Notes: a model not told the origin generated them from the sequence alone. 7,971 bases of DNA from an uncultured Eubacteriales bacterium (GCA_910579575.1 CAJTUM010000035.1:1-7971); one strand, 5' to 3'. Shown: positions 1-7,104, numbered from the stretch's first letter. Made by a program: numbers and translations.

Positions 1-85
1 CGTCTGTCACGCTCTCCAGAATGGCCTCGCCCTTTTCCACAGACACCTCGTAGTTTTTACCATTCAAAGTCACAACGTATTTCAT
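1..85 (-). CDS. Biotin carrier (biotinyl) subunit of the decarboxylase complex, partial, N-terminus only
   Basis: Only the first 28 codons are present; the gene runs off the left edge. The protein begins MKYVVTLNGKNYEVSVEKGE, the usual opening of the small stand-alone biotin carrier proteins of clostridial oxaloacetate/methylmalonyl-CoA decarboxylases (a short N-terminal strand, then a linker, then a biotinyl domain with an MKM motif). The MKM lysine would lie outside the window, so biotinylation cannot be confirmed here. The start is supported by GGGAGG (plus-strand 97-102), 11 nt upstream, which abuts the stop codon of the gamma-subunit gene. The gap between the two genes is only 17 nt, so they are almost certainly co-transcribed. 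The carrier would shuttle CO2 from the alpha subunit to the membrane beta subunit. The partner identity (oxaloacetate rather than methylmalonyl-CoA) comes from the alpha subunit, not from this fragment. Confidence 0.8.
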   Translation of the reverse strand, partial: MKYVVTLNGKNYEVSVEKGEAILESVTD

Positions 86-102
86 TTGCTCTTTATCCTC
101 CC

Positions 103-474
103 TTAGTCGATTGGCCGGATGGAGGTGAACCGCAGGGTATTCAGCGGCTCGCCCATCTGGTCGGCCACAATGGCCATCAGCATGGCGGCGGTTTTATCGT
201 CCACAGTGGTCAGGTCGCATTGCCCCCGAGACTGGGTTTCGGGGATAGGCTTGCCCTGGGGCTTGGCCGGGGCGGCCTGAACAGGGGCCGGAGCGGGCGC
301 CGCCGGGGCGGGGGCCTGCTCCTCCTGAGCCATGCGGGATACGACCTTGCTCATCACAGTGATGATGCCGGCCAGCAGCGCCAGCACGGCCATGACCACC
401 GCGATGCCCAGCGCGGCGGTGACCAGGGATTCGCCCGCCGTCATTTCTGTAATTGCCAGCAACGCTTTTGTCAT
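103..474 (-). CDS. oadG: Sodium-pump decarboxylase gamma subunit (OadG family)
   Basis: This 123-residue protein has the classic gamma-subunit layout. A single membrane helix lies at about residues 17-40 and is rich in Ala, Val, Leu and Ile. A flexible Ala/Pro-rich linker follows at about 51-75. The short C-terminal segment (about 85-123) contains DDKTAAMLMAIVADQMGEP and is typical of OAD_gamma proteins. In this family the gamma subunit anchors the cytoplasmic carboxyltransferase to the membrane beta subunit and helps complex assembly. The start at 474 is set by AAGGAGG (plus-strand 485-491), which overlaps the stop codon of the upstream alpha-subunit gene; the gap is 15 nt, indicating translational coupling. 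The linker has a composition seen in biotin-enzyme linkers, but there is no MKM motif, so this is not itself the biotin carrier. The family call is firm; the substrate is inferred from the neighbour. Confidence 0.87.
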   Translation of the reverse strand: MTKALLAITEMTAGESLVTAALGIAVVMAVLALLAGIITVMSKVVSRMAQEEQAPAPAAPAPAPVQAAPAKPQGKPIPETQSRGQCDLTTVDDKTAAMLMAIVADQMGEPLNTLRFTSIRPID

Positions 475-489
475 ATCGGCGACGCCTCC

Positions 490-1869
490 TTAATTCATCT
501 GACGGATCTGGTAAGAAACGGTGTTGTGCTCCCGCTCCTCCCGAGCTTTGAAAAATTTCTCGGCGATCTGGGGGAAGGCCACATAGGAAAGCACGTCTTC
601 TTCGCTGCGGGCCATGGCGCCGATCTCTTTTTTGGCCTTTTCAAAGCCCGGCTCCAAGGAATCGGCAAAGCGGCCCTCCAAAGGCTTCTCGTCGCCCAGA
701 ACCATCTTCACCAGCTCGGGGTTCAGCTGGCCGGGGGCCCGGCCGTATTCGCCCCGGACATAGGCTTTGATCTCTTTGGTGATGTTTTTATACCGCTGGC
801 CGGACAAAACGTTGTTTGTGGCCTGGACGCCTACCATCTGGCTGGAGGGGGTGACCAGCGGAGGATAGCCCAGGTCCGCCCGGACCCGAGGCGTCTCCTC
901 CAGCACTTCCTGAAGGCGATCCAAGGCGTTTTGGGCTTTCAGCTGGGCGATGAGGTTGGAAAGCATACCGCCAGGCACTTGATAGGTCAGGGAATCCGGG
1001 TCGGAGCCCATGACCACCGGGTTCAGCAGGCCGCTTTCCAGGGCTTTGGCCCGGATGGGGCGGAAGAAATCGTTGATTTCCTTGAGCACATCCTCCTTCA
1101 AGCCGGCGTCGAAGCCGAATTGCTTGAGAGTGTAGTTCATGGATTCTGTGGGAGGCTGAGACGTGCCGCCGGAGAAGCAGGCGATGGCGCAGTCGATGGT
1201 CGTGGCGCCGGCTTCCACAGCTTTCAGATAGGTCATGGGGCCCAGGCCGGTGGTGCAGTGCGTATGAACGACGATGGGCAGCTTGACCGCGGCCTTGACG
1301 GCTTTCACCAGGTCGTAAGCCTCTTTGGGAGACATAATGCCCGCCATATCCTTAATACATACGCTGTGGCAGCCCATTTTTTCCAAGTGCTTGGCCAGGC
1401 TGACGAAGTTTTCCGGCGTGTGGATGGGGCTGGTGGTGTAGCACAGCGTGCCCTGCACATGGGCGCCGGCTTTGATGGCCTCGTCCACCGCTACCTCGAT
1501 GTTGCGCAGGTCGTTCAGCGCGTCGAAAATGCGGATGATATCGATGCCGTTTTCCACGGATTTGCGCACAAAGGCCCGGACAATATCGTCGGGATAGTGC
1601 TTATAGCCCAGCAGATTTTGGCCCCGCAGCAGCATTTGCAGCTTTGTGTTTTTCACAACCTTGCGGATTTTGCGCAGTCTCTCCCAGGGGTCTTCGTTCA
1701 GATACCGCAGGCAGGAATCAAAAGTGGCTCCGCCCCAGCATTCCAGGGCGTAAAAACCCGCCTTGTCCATTTTCTCCAGGATGGGCTCAAAATCGCTCAT
1801 CGGCATACGGGTGGCGATCAGCGATTGGTTGGCGTCCCGGAGCACGGTTTCCGTGATGTTGATTTTCAT
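490..1869 (-). CDS. oadA: Oxaloacetate decarboxylase alpha subunit / pyruvate carboxylase subunit B type carboxyltransferase, without biotin domain
   Basis: The 459-residue cytoplasmic enzyme transfers the carboxyl group of oxaloacetate to carrier-bound biotin, giving pyruvate. Residues about 4-265 form the DRE-TIM (HMGL-like) barrel, with the opening motif TETVLRDANQSL (metal ligand Asp12). CIKDMAG carries Lys173, the lysine that is carboxylated in this family, and VHTHCTTG carries metal ligands His202 and His204. Residues about 285-455 form the conserved PYC_OADA domain (VPGGMLSNL, YPPLVTPSSQMVG). The protein ends soon after this domain, whereas the classical Klebsiella-type alpha subunit is near 600 residues with a fused biotinyl domain; here the carrier is the separate gene at the left edge. 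The frame extends upstream to 1923, but GGAGGAAG, 9 nt before the ATG at 1869, and family alignment at MKINITETV favour this start. It heads the leftward operon. A 5S-type transcarboxylase subunit or pyruvate carboxylase B subunit is the alternative, but the adjacent OadG argues for a Na+ pump. Confidence 0.9.
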   Translation of the reverse strand: MKINITETVLRDANQSLIATRMPMSDFEPILEKMDKAGFYALECWGGATFDSCLRYLNEDPWERLRKIRKVVKNTKLQMLLRGQNLLGYKHYPDDIVRAFVRKSVENGIDIIRIFDALNDLRNIEVAVDEAIKAGAHVQGTLCYTTSPIHTPENFVSLAKHLEKMGCHSVCIKDMAGIMSPKEAYDLVKAVKAAVKLPIVVHTHCTTGLGPMTYLKAVEAGATTIDCAIACFSGGTSQPPTESMNYTLKQFGFDAGLKEDVLKEINDFFRPIRAKALESGLLNPVVMGSDPDSLTYQVPGGMLSNLIAQLKAQNALDRLQEVLEETPRVRADLGYPPLVTPSSQMVGVQATNNVLSGQRYKNITKEIKAYVRGEYGRAPGQLNPELVKMVLGDEKPLEGRFADSLEPGFEKAKKEIGAMARSEEDVLSYVAFPQIAEKFFKAREEREHNTVSYQIRQMN

Positions 1870-1926
1870 CAGTTGCTTCCTCCATCTATCTTGATGTCGC
1901 AAAAAAATTTCCGATGTTTTCACTTT

Positions 1927-1932
1927 ATCATA
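1927..1932 (-). promoter_or_regulatory. Candidate -10 box for the decarboxylase operon
   Basis: On the minus strand TATGAT, followed by AAAG, lies about 58 bp upstream of the alpha-subunit start in an AT-rich stretch. No good -35 hexamer is found 16-18 nt further upstream, so the call rests on the -10 alone. An alternative is a TATTAT box (plus-strand 2063-2068) with TTGTGC (2085-2090) at 16-nt spacing, which would overlap the rightward promoter and give a leader of nearly 190 nt. Apart from these boxes and the rightward promoter, the 274-bp divergent gap (1870-2143) holds a short palindrome, CGCCGCGGCG at 2032-2041, and no gene that I can support. Confidence 0.3.
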
Positions 1933-2047
1933 AACCGGGGCAAAATAAAAGGAGATTGTTATTTTGCAGACAGGTTTTTAACGAAATGTAAAAATTGGCC
2001 CGCAGAACTTTTGATTCTTTCAAATTTCGTCCGCCGCGGCGACGCTA

Positions 2048-2067
2048 TTGACAGGCTGTGATATAAT
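2048..2067 (+). promoter_or_regulatory. Extended -10 promoter for the DUF1934-argS operon
   Basis: A perfect extended -10 element, TGTGATATAAT, occupies 2057-2067, about 77 bp before the first gene of the rightward operon. A perfect TTGACA sits at 2048-2053, but only 8 nt separate it from TATAAT, far short of the normal 16-18 nt, so it cannot serve as the -35 for this -10. The hexamer at the proper distance (about 2039-2044) does not resemble a -35. The extended TRTGn motif is known to compensate for a poor -35, so the promoter is believable on the -10 alone. Confidence 0.65.
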
Positions 2068-2143
2068 AAGAAATTGTTTACGACGCACAAAAACAGGGCG
2101 TGGAACAAAGCGGCCAAGCCGCTGGAAGGCGGAGGATTTTAGG

Positions 2144-2560
2144 GTGAAAAAAGACGCGGAAATCCAGGTCGTCGGCCGCCGGCGATATGAGGACGGCCAG
2201 GAGGACAAAACGGAGCAGACCTTTCAAGGCCGCTTTTACCGGCGGGAGGGCCGGTTTTACCTGCATTACCGGGAGCCTGCGGAGGGCGGGCAAACGTCCG
2301 TCACGCTCTGGGCGGAGCCGGGGCGGGCCTGCGTTCTCCGGGGAGGCCCCTTTCCCTCGCGGCTGACTTTCTGCCCAGGGCAGGTGTTGCCGGCCTCTTA
2401 TCAGACTCCCTTCGGCGCCCTGCCGCTGGAAATAGCCGCCCAAAGCCTGAAGATGGGGCTGACCGACCAGGGCGGGGAGCTGGAAATTTGCTATGACCTG
2501 CTGTCTGGCGGCAAGCCGGTCAGCCAAAACCGGCTGACCGTTTGGGCGCGGCCTCTTTGA
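2144..2560 (+). CDS. DUF1934 family protein (YwiB-like calycin-type beta barrel)
   Basis: This 138-residue protein begins with GTG. The start is chosen because GGAGG at 2131-2135 lies 8 nt upstream, and because the in-frame sequence further upstream is arginine-rich and overlaps the promoter. The body alternates short strands (EIQVVGRRRY near the N-terminus, then EQTFQGRFYRREGRFYLHY at about 24-42) and contains YQTPFG at 86-91, the most recognisable motif of DUF1934, followed by a C-terminal strand pair ending in NRLTVWARPL. Length and layout match B. subtilis YwiB, whose gene neighbours argS, as here. The family is predicted to fold as a small lipocalin-like barrel; its function is not established. 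There is no signal peptide or membrane helix, so it should be cytoplasmic. It is the first gene after the promoter and lies 65 nt from argS, so the two are likely co-expressed. Confidence 0.8.
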   Translation: MKKDAEIQVVGRRRYEDGQEDKTEQTFQGRFYRREGRFYLHYREPAEGGQTSVTLWAEPGRACVLRGGPFPSRLTFCPGQVLPASYQTPFGALPLEIAAQSLKMGLTDQGGELEICYDLLSGGKPVSQNRLTVWARPL

Positions 2561-2625
2561 GGCTCCGCCGGCATAGAGCGACCAATCTTGCGGAAGATAG
2601 AAAATCATTTGGAGGTTTATCGGAT

Positions 2626-4317
2626 ATGAATCATGTGCGCATCGCCATGGATCAGGCCGCCGACCTGATTCTCGGCGCCTACCGGCAGGCGGCGGCCCAG
2701 GGGCTTTTGCCGGAGCATCCCTTTACGTCGGCCCCGGTGGAGATTCCCAAGGATGTGAAAAACGGCGATTTTGCTTCCACCTTCGCCATGCAGGCCGCCA
2801 AGCCGTTGGGCATGAACCCCAGAAAAATCGCCGAGGCGATTTGCGCTCAGGCTCAGCTGGAGGGCTCGCTGTTCTCCGCCTGCGAAGTGGCCGGGCCCGG
2901 CTTTCTCAACCTGCGGCTGGCGCCGGCTTATTTTGCCGGCATTTTGCAGGATATTGCCAAAGAGGGGCGGGAGTATGGCCGCACGCGGCAGGACAAGCCG
3001 GAGAAAATTATGGTGGAGTTTGTCTCCGCCAACCCCACAGGCCCCATGCACATGGGCAACGCGCGAGGCGGCGTGCTGGGCGATAGCCTGGCCGAGGTAT
3101 TGGAGCGCTCCGGCGCCCAGGTGACGCGGGAATTTTACGTCAACGACGCAGGCAACCAAATCGATAAATTCGCCCAGTCTCTGGAGGCCCGGTATTTTCA
3201 GCTGCTGGACGGGGAGGACTCCTTCCCCTTCCCGGAAGACGGCTATCACGGCGACGATATCCGGGAGCTGGCTCGGGAATTTCACGACTTGCACGGCGAC
3301 GCTTACCGCCAAACGCCGGAAGCGGAACGCCGGGCGGAGCTGGTGAAATTCGGCCTGGAGAAAAACCTGGCCAAAATGCGGGCGGACCTGGAAAAATACC
3401 GGATTTCTTACGACGTGTGGTTCTTTGAATCTTCCCTCCATGAATCCGGCTATGTGAAGGAAACGGTAGACTTGCTGACCCAGAAAGGCGCTACCTATGA
3501 AAAAGAAGGGGCGCTCTGGCTGCGCACCAGCGAGCACGGCTGCGACAAAGACGACGTGCTTCGCCGGGCCAACGGCTTTTATACCTATTTTGCCGCGGAT
3601 ATCGCCTACCATCGGAACAAATTTGAGCAGCGGGGCTTTGACCGAGTCGTCAATATTTGGGGCGCGGACCATCACGGCCATGTGGCTCGGCTGAAAGCCG
3701 CTCTGGATATCCTGGGGCTGGACGGAACCAACCGGCTGGAAATCGTGCTGATGCAGCTGGTGCGGCTGATGCGGGACGGCGAGGCCGTCCGCATGAGCAA
3801 GCGGACAGGCAAGGCGATCACCTTGGCCGACCTGCTGGATGAAATTCCTTGCGACGCCGCTCGGTATTTCTTCAATTCTCGGGCCGCCGACACCCATCTG
3901 GAATTTGACTTGGGTCTGGCCGTTCGCCAGGACAACGAAAACCCGGTTTATTATGTGCAGTACGCCCACGCCCGCATTAAGAGCATTTTGCGGAACCTGG
4001 AGCGGGACGGCGTCCGCTGCGCCCAGGACCCAGATCTCTCTTTGTTGAAGAACCCGGAGGAGCTGGACCTGATTCGGGAGCTGGCCCGGTTGCCTGAGGA
4101 GATTCGTCTGGCCGCCCGAGATCGGGAGCCCTCCCGTATCAACCGTTATGTAAACAATGTGGCGGCGGCCTTCCACCGGTTTTACACCGTCAGCCGCATT
4201 CGGGACGCAGAAACCGACGCCCTGCGGGACGCGCGAGTCTTTTTGATCCGCTGTGTGGCCACAGTGATTGAAAACGGCTTGTCCGTCTTCGGCGTTTCCG
4301 CCCCGGATCAGATGTAA
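2626..4317 (+). CDS. argS: Arginyl-tRNA synthetase (class Ia)
   Basis: The 563-residue enzyme charges tRNA-Arg with arginine using ATP in the cytoplasm. The N-terminal additional domain (about 1-100) includes the usual run that ends GPGFLNLRL. The class I signature appears as ANPTGPMHMGNARG, with the HIGH-equivalent HMGN at residues 142-145. The second signature is RMSKRTG at 389-395, the KMSKS equivalent found in many bacterial ArgRS. The stretch containing WGADHHGHVARLKAAL is also typical. The C-terminal DALR anticodon-binding domain starts near residue 445 (YYVQYAHARI) and ends with GVSAPDQM, a standard ArgRS terminus. Length is normal (550-580). The start at 2626 follows GGAGG (2611-2615) by 10 nt; the frame is open further upstream but that stretch overlaps the DUF1934 gene and does not align with the family. 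No T-box leader is visible in the short 5' region. The gene is intact. Confidence 0.97.
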   Translation: MNHVRIAMDQAADLILGAYRQAAAQGLLPEHPFTSAPVEIPKDVKNGDFASTFAMQAAKPLGMNPRKIAEAICAQAQLEGSLFSACEVAGPGFLNLRLAPAYFAGILQDIAKEGREYGRTRQDKPEKIMVEFVSANPTGPMHMGNARGGVLGDSLAEVLERSGAQVTREFYVNDAGNQIDKFAQSLEARYFQLLDGEDSFPFPEDGYHGDDIRELAREFHDLHGDAYRQTPEAERRAELVKFGLEKNLAKMRADLEKYRISYDVWFFESSLHESGYVKETVDLLTQKGATYEKEGALWLRTSEHGCDKDDVLRRANGFYTYFAADIAYHRNKFEQRGFDRVVNIWGADHHGHVARLKAALDILGLDGTNRLEIVLMQLVRLMRDGEAVRMSKRTGKAITLADLLDEIPCDAARYFFNSRAADTHLEFDLGLAVRQDNENPVYYVQYAHARIKSILRNLERDGVRCAQDPDLSLLKNPEELDLIRELARLPEEIRLAARDREPSRINRYVNNVAAAFHRFYTVSRIRDAETDALRDARVFLIRCVATVIENGLSVFGVSAPDQM

Positions 4318-4328
4318 CAAACCCCGTC

Positions 4329-4347
4329 GGGCGGCGCCCGGCCGCCC
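4329..4347 (+). other. GC-rich stem-loop between argS and the peptidase gene
   Basis: GGGCGGC (4329-4335) and GCCGCCC (4341-4347) pair perfectly around a 5-nt loop, 11 nt after the argS stop codon. The stem is strong, but what follows is TTGTGAAAG rather than a U-run, so it is not a convincing intrinsic terminator. It could stabilise the upstream mRNA 3' end or cause partial attenuation before the peptidase gene, whose ribosome binding site begins 10 nt later. Confidence 0.4.
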
Positions 4348-4369
4348 TTGTGAAAGAAAGGACGCTTTG

Positions 4370-5986
4370 ATGAAACTGTGTAAACGTTTGCTTTCTGCCC
4401 TGTGCGCGGCGGCGCTGCTGTTTTCCTTCTCCGCCTCCGCCATGGCGGCCAACCAGACCGAAGAGACGGAACAAACCGATCCGGCGGGCCAGGCCGACCA
4501 GACGGAGCAAAATTCGGAGGAGCAAAGAGCCCGGCAGCAGTATGAAAACTTGGTGGCCGTGGCGGACCTGATTCGTCAGGTGGGAGTGGAATCCTCTCCA
4601 GACGACGACCCCCTGGCCCGAGGGCTGGCCGCCCTGTTTGAAAAGGACCCGACGGCCTATGAGGCGCTGATGAGCGCCATGTTGGGCAGCTACGACCGGT
4701 ACACCAGCTATGTGCCCGCCGGCCATTATGAAACCAGTTACCCGACCAGCGGCAGCTATGTGGGGGTGGGCGTCACCCTGGAGCAATATGGCGACGACGT
4801 GCGGGTGGCCGCGGTGACGGAGGGCGGCAGCGCCCAGAAAGCCGGCATATTGCCCGGCGACCTGATTGTTTCCGCCGGAGGCAAAAACACCCGAGGCATG
4901 ACCATTGAGGAAGTTTCTTCCCTGCTGCGGGGCGACGAAGGCACTACGGTGACGGTGGGCGTTCAGCGGGCCGGCGGCGGAGCCACCTTTGTGCTGCAGC
5001 GGGCGGCCATCGCCGTTTCCAATTTCAGCTCTCAGGTCTTGGAGGATGGGATTTATTATATGCAGTGGACCCGCTTTGCGGAAAGCTCCTCTTATATCCA
5101 GTTTGTCTTCGCCATTCAGGAGATGGTAGAAAAACAATCCAAGGTTTTGATTTTGGACCTGCGGGGCAACCCTGGCGGCGAGGTGGATATGGCCCTGAAC
5201 GCCTTGAACCGGCTGATTCCAGACAAAGGGAAAAGCTATTTTGCCGTTTCCAGCCGCCAGGGCGCTCAAAAGGATATTCAAGTGATGGAATCCGACGGCA
5301 TGGGTCCCCGGCTGAATCAGATTCTTATCCTGACCGACGGCGGCTCCGCCAGCGCCTCTGAAATTATGATTAGCTCTCTTCACGACTTGGGCTACGCCCA
5401 AACGGTGGGGACGACCACCTATGGCAAGGCCCGGGGCCAGTATCACCTGGTGTTTGACGACGGTTCCGCTGTGATCATTACCGGTTTAGAGCTCATCGCC
5501 CCTTCCACGCCGGATTATGACGGCGTGGGCTTGAAACCGGACCACGAGGTGGAAAACCAGGTCCAGCCGCATCCGGCGGCTCTGTGCGAAAAAGTGCCTG
5601 AGCGGGTGCTGAACTTGACCAATTGGTCGGAAGACACGCTGAAGCTCAACCAGGCCCTGGCCGCCTTGGGCCTGCTGGACCAAGACGCCAAACAGGATAT
5701 GCACGAATTTGACCAGCTGACTCTGGAGGCTTTGAATCAGTTTCGGGGTTATGCCGGCCTGGCGCCTCAGAATTATCTGGACGCCCAGACAGCCGCTTTG
5801 ATTAACCAGCGGCTGGAGCAATTTAAGGGCCAGCAGACGCTGGCCGACAAACAGCTGGATTACGCCCTGAAACTGGCGCGGACTTACCTGAGCCAGCCCC
5901 TGCAATATACCGTGGACGAATACGGCAATTTTGAAAACATCCCTCTGCCGGCGGAAGAACCGCCGGCAGAGGAGCCCGCCGCCTAA
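4370..5986 (+). CDS. Secreted S41 family C-terminal processing peptidase with PDZ and peptidoglycan-binding-like domain
   Basis: This is a 538-residue serine protease of the CtpA/CtpB/Prc type, acting outside the membrane. Residues 1-26 are a signal peptide (basic MKLCKRLL, hydrophobic core, AMA cleavage site), followed by an acidic, Gln/Thr-rich linker to about residue 55. The PDZ domain is at about 130-212 (GVGVTLEQ, then AGILPGDLIVSAGG). The S41 core at about 220-395 has LDLRGNPGG at 262-270 and GGSASASEI with nucleophile Ser328. Lys353 in YGKARGQ is exactly 25 residues later and Gln357 four after that, matching the Ser-Lys-Gln triad of CtpB, so it should be active. Residues about 415-485 resemble a PG_binding_1 repeat (LNQALAALGLLD, LEALNQFRGYAGL), which would tether it to the wall. 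The tail is Pro/Glu-rich. The ATG at 4370 follows AAAGGA (4357-4362). Its specific substrate cannot be read from the sequence. Confidence 0.93.
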   Translation: MKLCKRLLSALCAAALLFSFSASAMAANQTEETEQTDPAGQADQTEQNSEEQRARQQYENLVAVADLIRQVGVESSPDDDPLARGLAALFEKDPTAYEALMSAMLGSYDRYTSYVPAGHYETSYPTSGSYVGVGVTLEQYGDDVRVAAVTEGGSAQKAGILPGDLIVSAGGKNTRGMTIEEVSSLLRGDEGTTVTVGVQRAGGGATFVLQRAAIAVSNFSSQVLEDGIYYMQWTRFAESSSYIQFVFAIQEMVEKQSKVLILDLRGNPGGEVDMALNALNRLIPDKGKSYFAVSSRQGAQKDIQVMESDGMGPRLNQILILTDGGSASASEIMISSLHDLGYAQTVGTTTYGKARGQYHLVFDDGSAVIITGLELIAPSTPDYDGVGLKPDHEVENQVQPHPAALCEKVPERVLNLTNWSEDTLKLNQALAALGLLDQDAKQDMHEFDQLTLEALNQFRGYAGLAPQNYLDAQTAALINQRLEQFKGQQTLADKQLDYALKLARTYLSQPLQYTVDEYGNFENIPLPAEEPPAEEPAA

Positions 5987-6022
5987 TTTCAAAGGCGGAC
6001 GAAATCAAATAAGGAGCAGATG

Positions 6023-6988
6023 ATGAAACCTCTTGCTTTCCCCCTGCCTGCCCTGATTTGCCTGGAGCCTGGGCCGGAGGAACCTGAGCCGCCGCTTTTT
6101 CGGCGGCCCCAAACCCTGCTTTATGCTCTGCCGCAGCGGGAGGACGATTCCGTTTCTCGCTGGATAGAGGAATTTTCCATTAAGATCCCTGAAGGGGAGT
6201 CGGGGTTGGTGATGGCCGACTGCGGGATGCCTGTGCCCCAGCAGAGGGCCGCTTTGCTGGCCTGCGCTCGCCGCCCTGAGCCGCCGCCCTTTATCTCCTG
6301 CCTGGCCTTGGACGAGGAGGGCCTGACCCTGGACGGCTGGGACGGCGAAGCGGCCCTAATCCTGCTGCAAAGCATGGGCTGCGCCGCTGTGATTTTTGTG
6401 CCGGCGGACGAGGAGGCTCTCAAGGAGCTGCCCCGGCTGTTCAGCCGGCTTTGGCAGGACGCCCGCATTCCTGTGGGCGTGGCGCCCTCTTTTGGGGGCG
6501 GCGCTCAGATCGCGGCCTCGTTTCCCCGGGCTTCCCTGTTGATGGGGGCGGACGCCGCCGCCTGCCAGGACCTGGCCCAGCGAATCGCCCAGGCCAAGCT
6601 CTGGACGGTTCCGCCCTCCATTGCGCCTCCGCCGGAGGACGACTGGTTCATCGCCGTTTCCAACGGGCAGGATCATCTGCTGGATCCGGCCTTTGATATC
6701 GACGGCCAGCTGGAATGCCAGCCGGATTTTATCGAGCAGTTGATGGAGCTGGAAATCGACGGCTGCGACGCTCTGCGGCTCATTTTGCCCGACGAGGACG
6801 CCCTGGATGTCTTTGCCGCCGAGCAGTATATGATTACCATGCCCTTGAGTTTGTGCGCCCCCGACGCGGCGCTGATGGAGCGGGCTTTGGAGGCGTTTGC
6901 CGGCCGGGCCGTTTATGACGGAAGCTGGCCTTTGCCCCAGGAGGATTTGGATCGTTTTGTGGAGCGATATGGCTTGATTGTGTTATAA
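6023..6988 (+). CDS. Degenerate homocysteine S-methyltransferase / MetH N-terminal-like protein, probably non-catalytic
   Basis: The 321-residue cytoplasmic protein has no signal peptide or membrane helix. Residues about 60-190 follow the order of the homocysteine-methyltransferase barrel at the front of methionine synthases: PQQRAALLACAR, FISCLALDEEGLTLDGWD (compare the usual SFTFDENGRTLTGTD), AALILLQSMGCAAVIF, then IPVGVAPSFG. Residues about 205-321 (LLDPAFDIDGQLECQPDFIE, FAAEQYMITMPLSLC, GRAVYDGSW, ERYGLIVL) resemble the segment that follows this barrel in long clostridial MetH-like proteins. The zinc cysteines appear lost: where Asn-Cys is expected there is Phe-Val (about 125-126), and where Gly-Gly-Cys-Cys is expected there is MGADAAAC. 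The cobalamin and pterin domains are absent. AAGGAG at 6011-6016 precedes two consecutive ATGs; the second (6023) has better spacing. The gene lies 36 nt after the peptidase gene, so it is likely in the same operon. The homology is from memory of family patterns, not a search; the role is unknown. Confidence 0.6.
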   Translation: MKPLAFPLPALICLEPGPEEPEPPLFRRPQTLLYALPQREDDSVSRWIEEFSIKIPEGESGLVMADCGMPVPQQRAALLACARRPEPPPFISCLALDEEGLTLDGWDGEAALILLQSMGCAAVIFVPADEEALKELPRLFSRLWQDARIPVGVAPSFGGGAQIAASFPRASLLMGADAAACQDLAQRIAQAKLWTVPPSIAPPPEDDWFIAVSNGQDHLLDPAFDIDGQLECQPDFIEQLMELEIDGCDALRLILPDEDALDVFAAEQYMITMPLSLCAPDAALMERALEAFAGRAVYDGSWPLPQEDLDRFVERYGLIVL

Positions 6989-7016
6989 ACGCCTGGCGAA
7001 ACCCGCCAAAAAACTC

Positions 7017-7045
7017 TTGCAATCCCATAGGCTTTATGGTAGTAT
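7017..7045 (+). promoter_or_regulatory. secG promoter with extended -10
   Basis: TTGCAA at 7017-7022, a 17-nt spacer, and TAGTAT at 7040-7045 preceded by TATGG give a -35 plus extended -10 (TRTGn) arrangement, 60 bp before the secG start. An overlapping TATACT at 7043-7048 could serve as an alternative -10 with a 20-nt spacer. It is the only good promoter in the 116-bp gap after the methyltransferase-like gene and shows that secG can be transcribed on its own. Confidence 0.65.
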
Positions 7046-7104
7046 ACTGTATGCGCCAGAATCGGCGCGCCTGGGAATATTCACGAAACCGGAGGTCCTT
7101 AAAT

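Noticed and set aside
2010..2024. Inverted repeat TTTGA/TCAAA in the divergent intergenic region, considered as an operator
   Set aside because: Five base pairs in an AT-rich stretch are expected by chance and match no regulator site that I recognise.
220..2061. A very long open frame on the plus strand opposite the decarboxylase alpha and gamma genes (613 codons)
   Set aside because: It is an antisense shadow caused by high-GC codon use. Its translation is His/Gly/Arg-rich and low in recognisable motifs, it lacks a sensible start, and the opposite strand encodes two clear family members.
2070..2143. A T-box or other riboswitch leader ahead of the argS operon
   Set aside because: The leader is only about 70 nt and shows no T-box core motif, specifier stem or terminator.
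2617..4452. A long minus-strand open frame opposite argS (611 codons), and another opposite the peptidase gene (4190-5446)
   Set aside because: Both overlap genes with complete catalytic signatures, have no good ribosome binding site, and show no recognisable domains.
6994..7008. Hairpin TGGCG/CGCCA after the methyltransferase-like gene, considered as an operon terminator
   Set aside because: The stem is only 5 bp and is followed by A residues, not T, on the plus strand, so it should not terminate rightward transcription.
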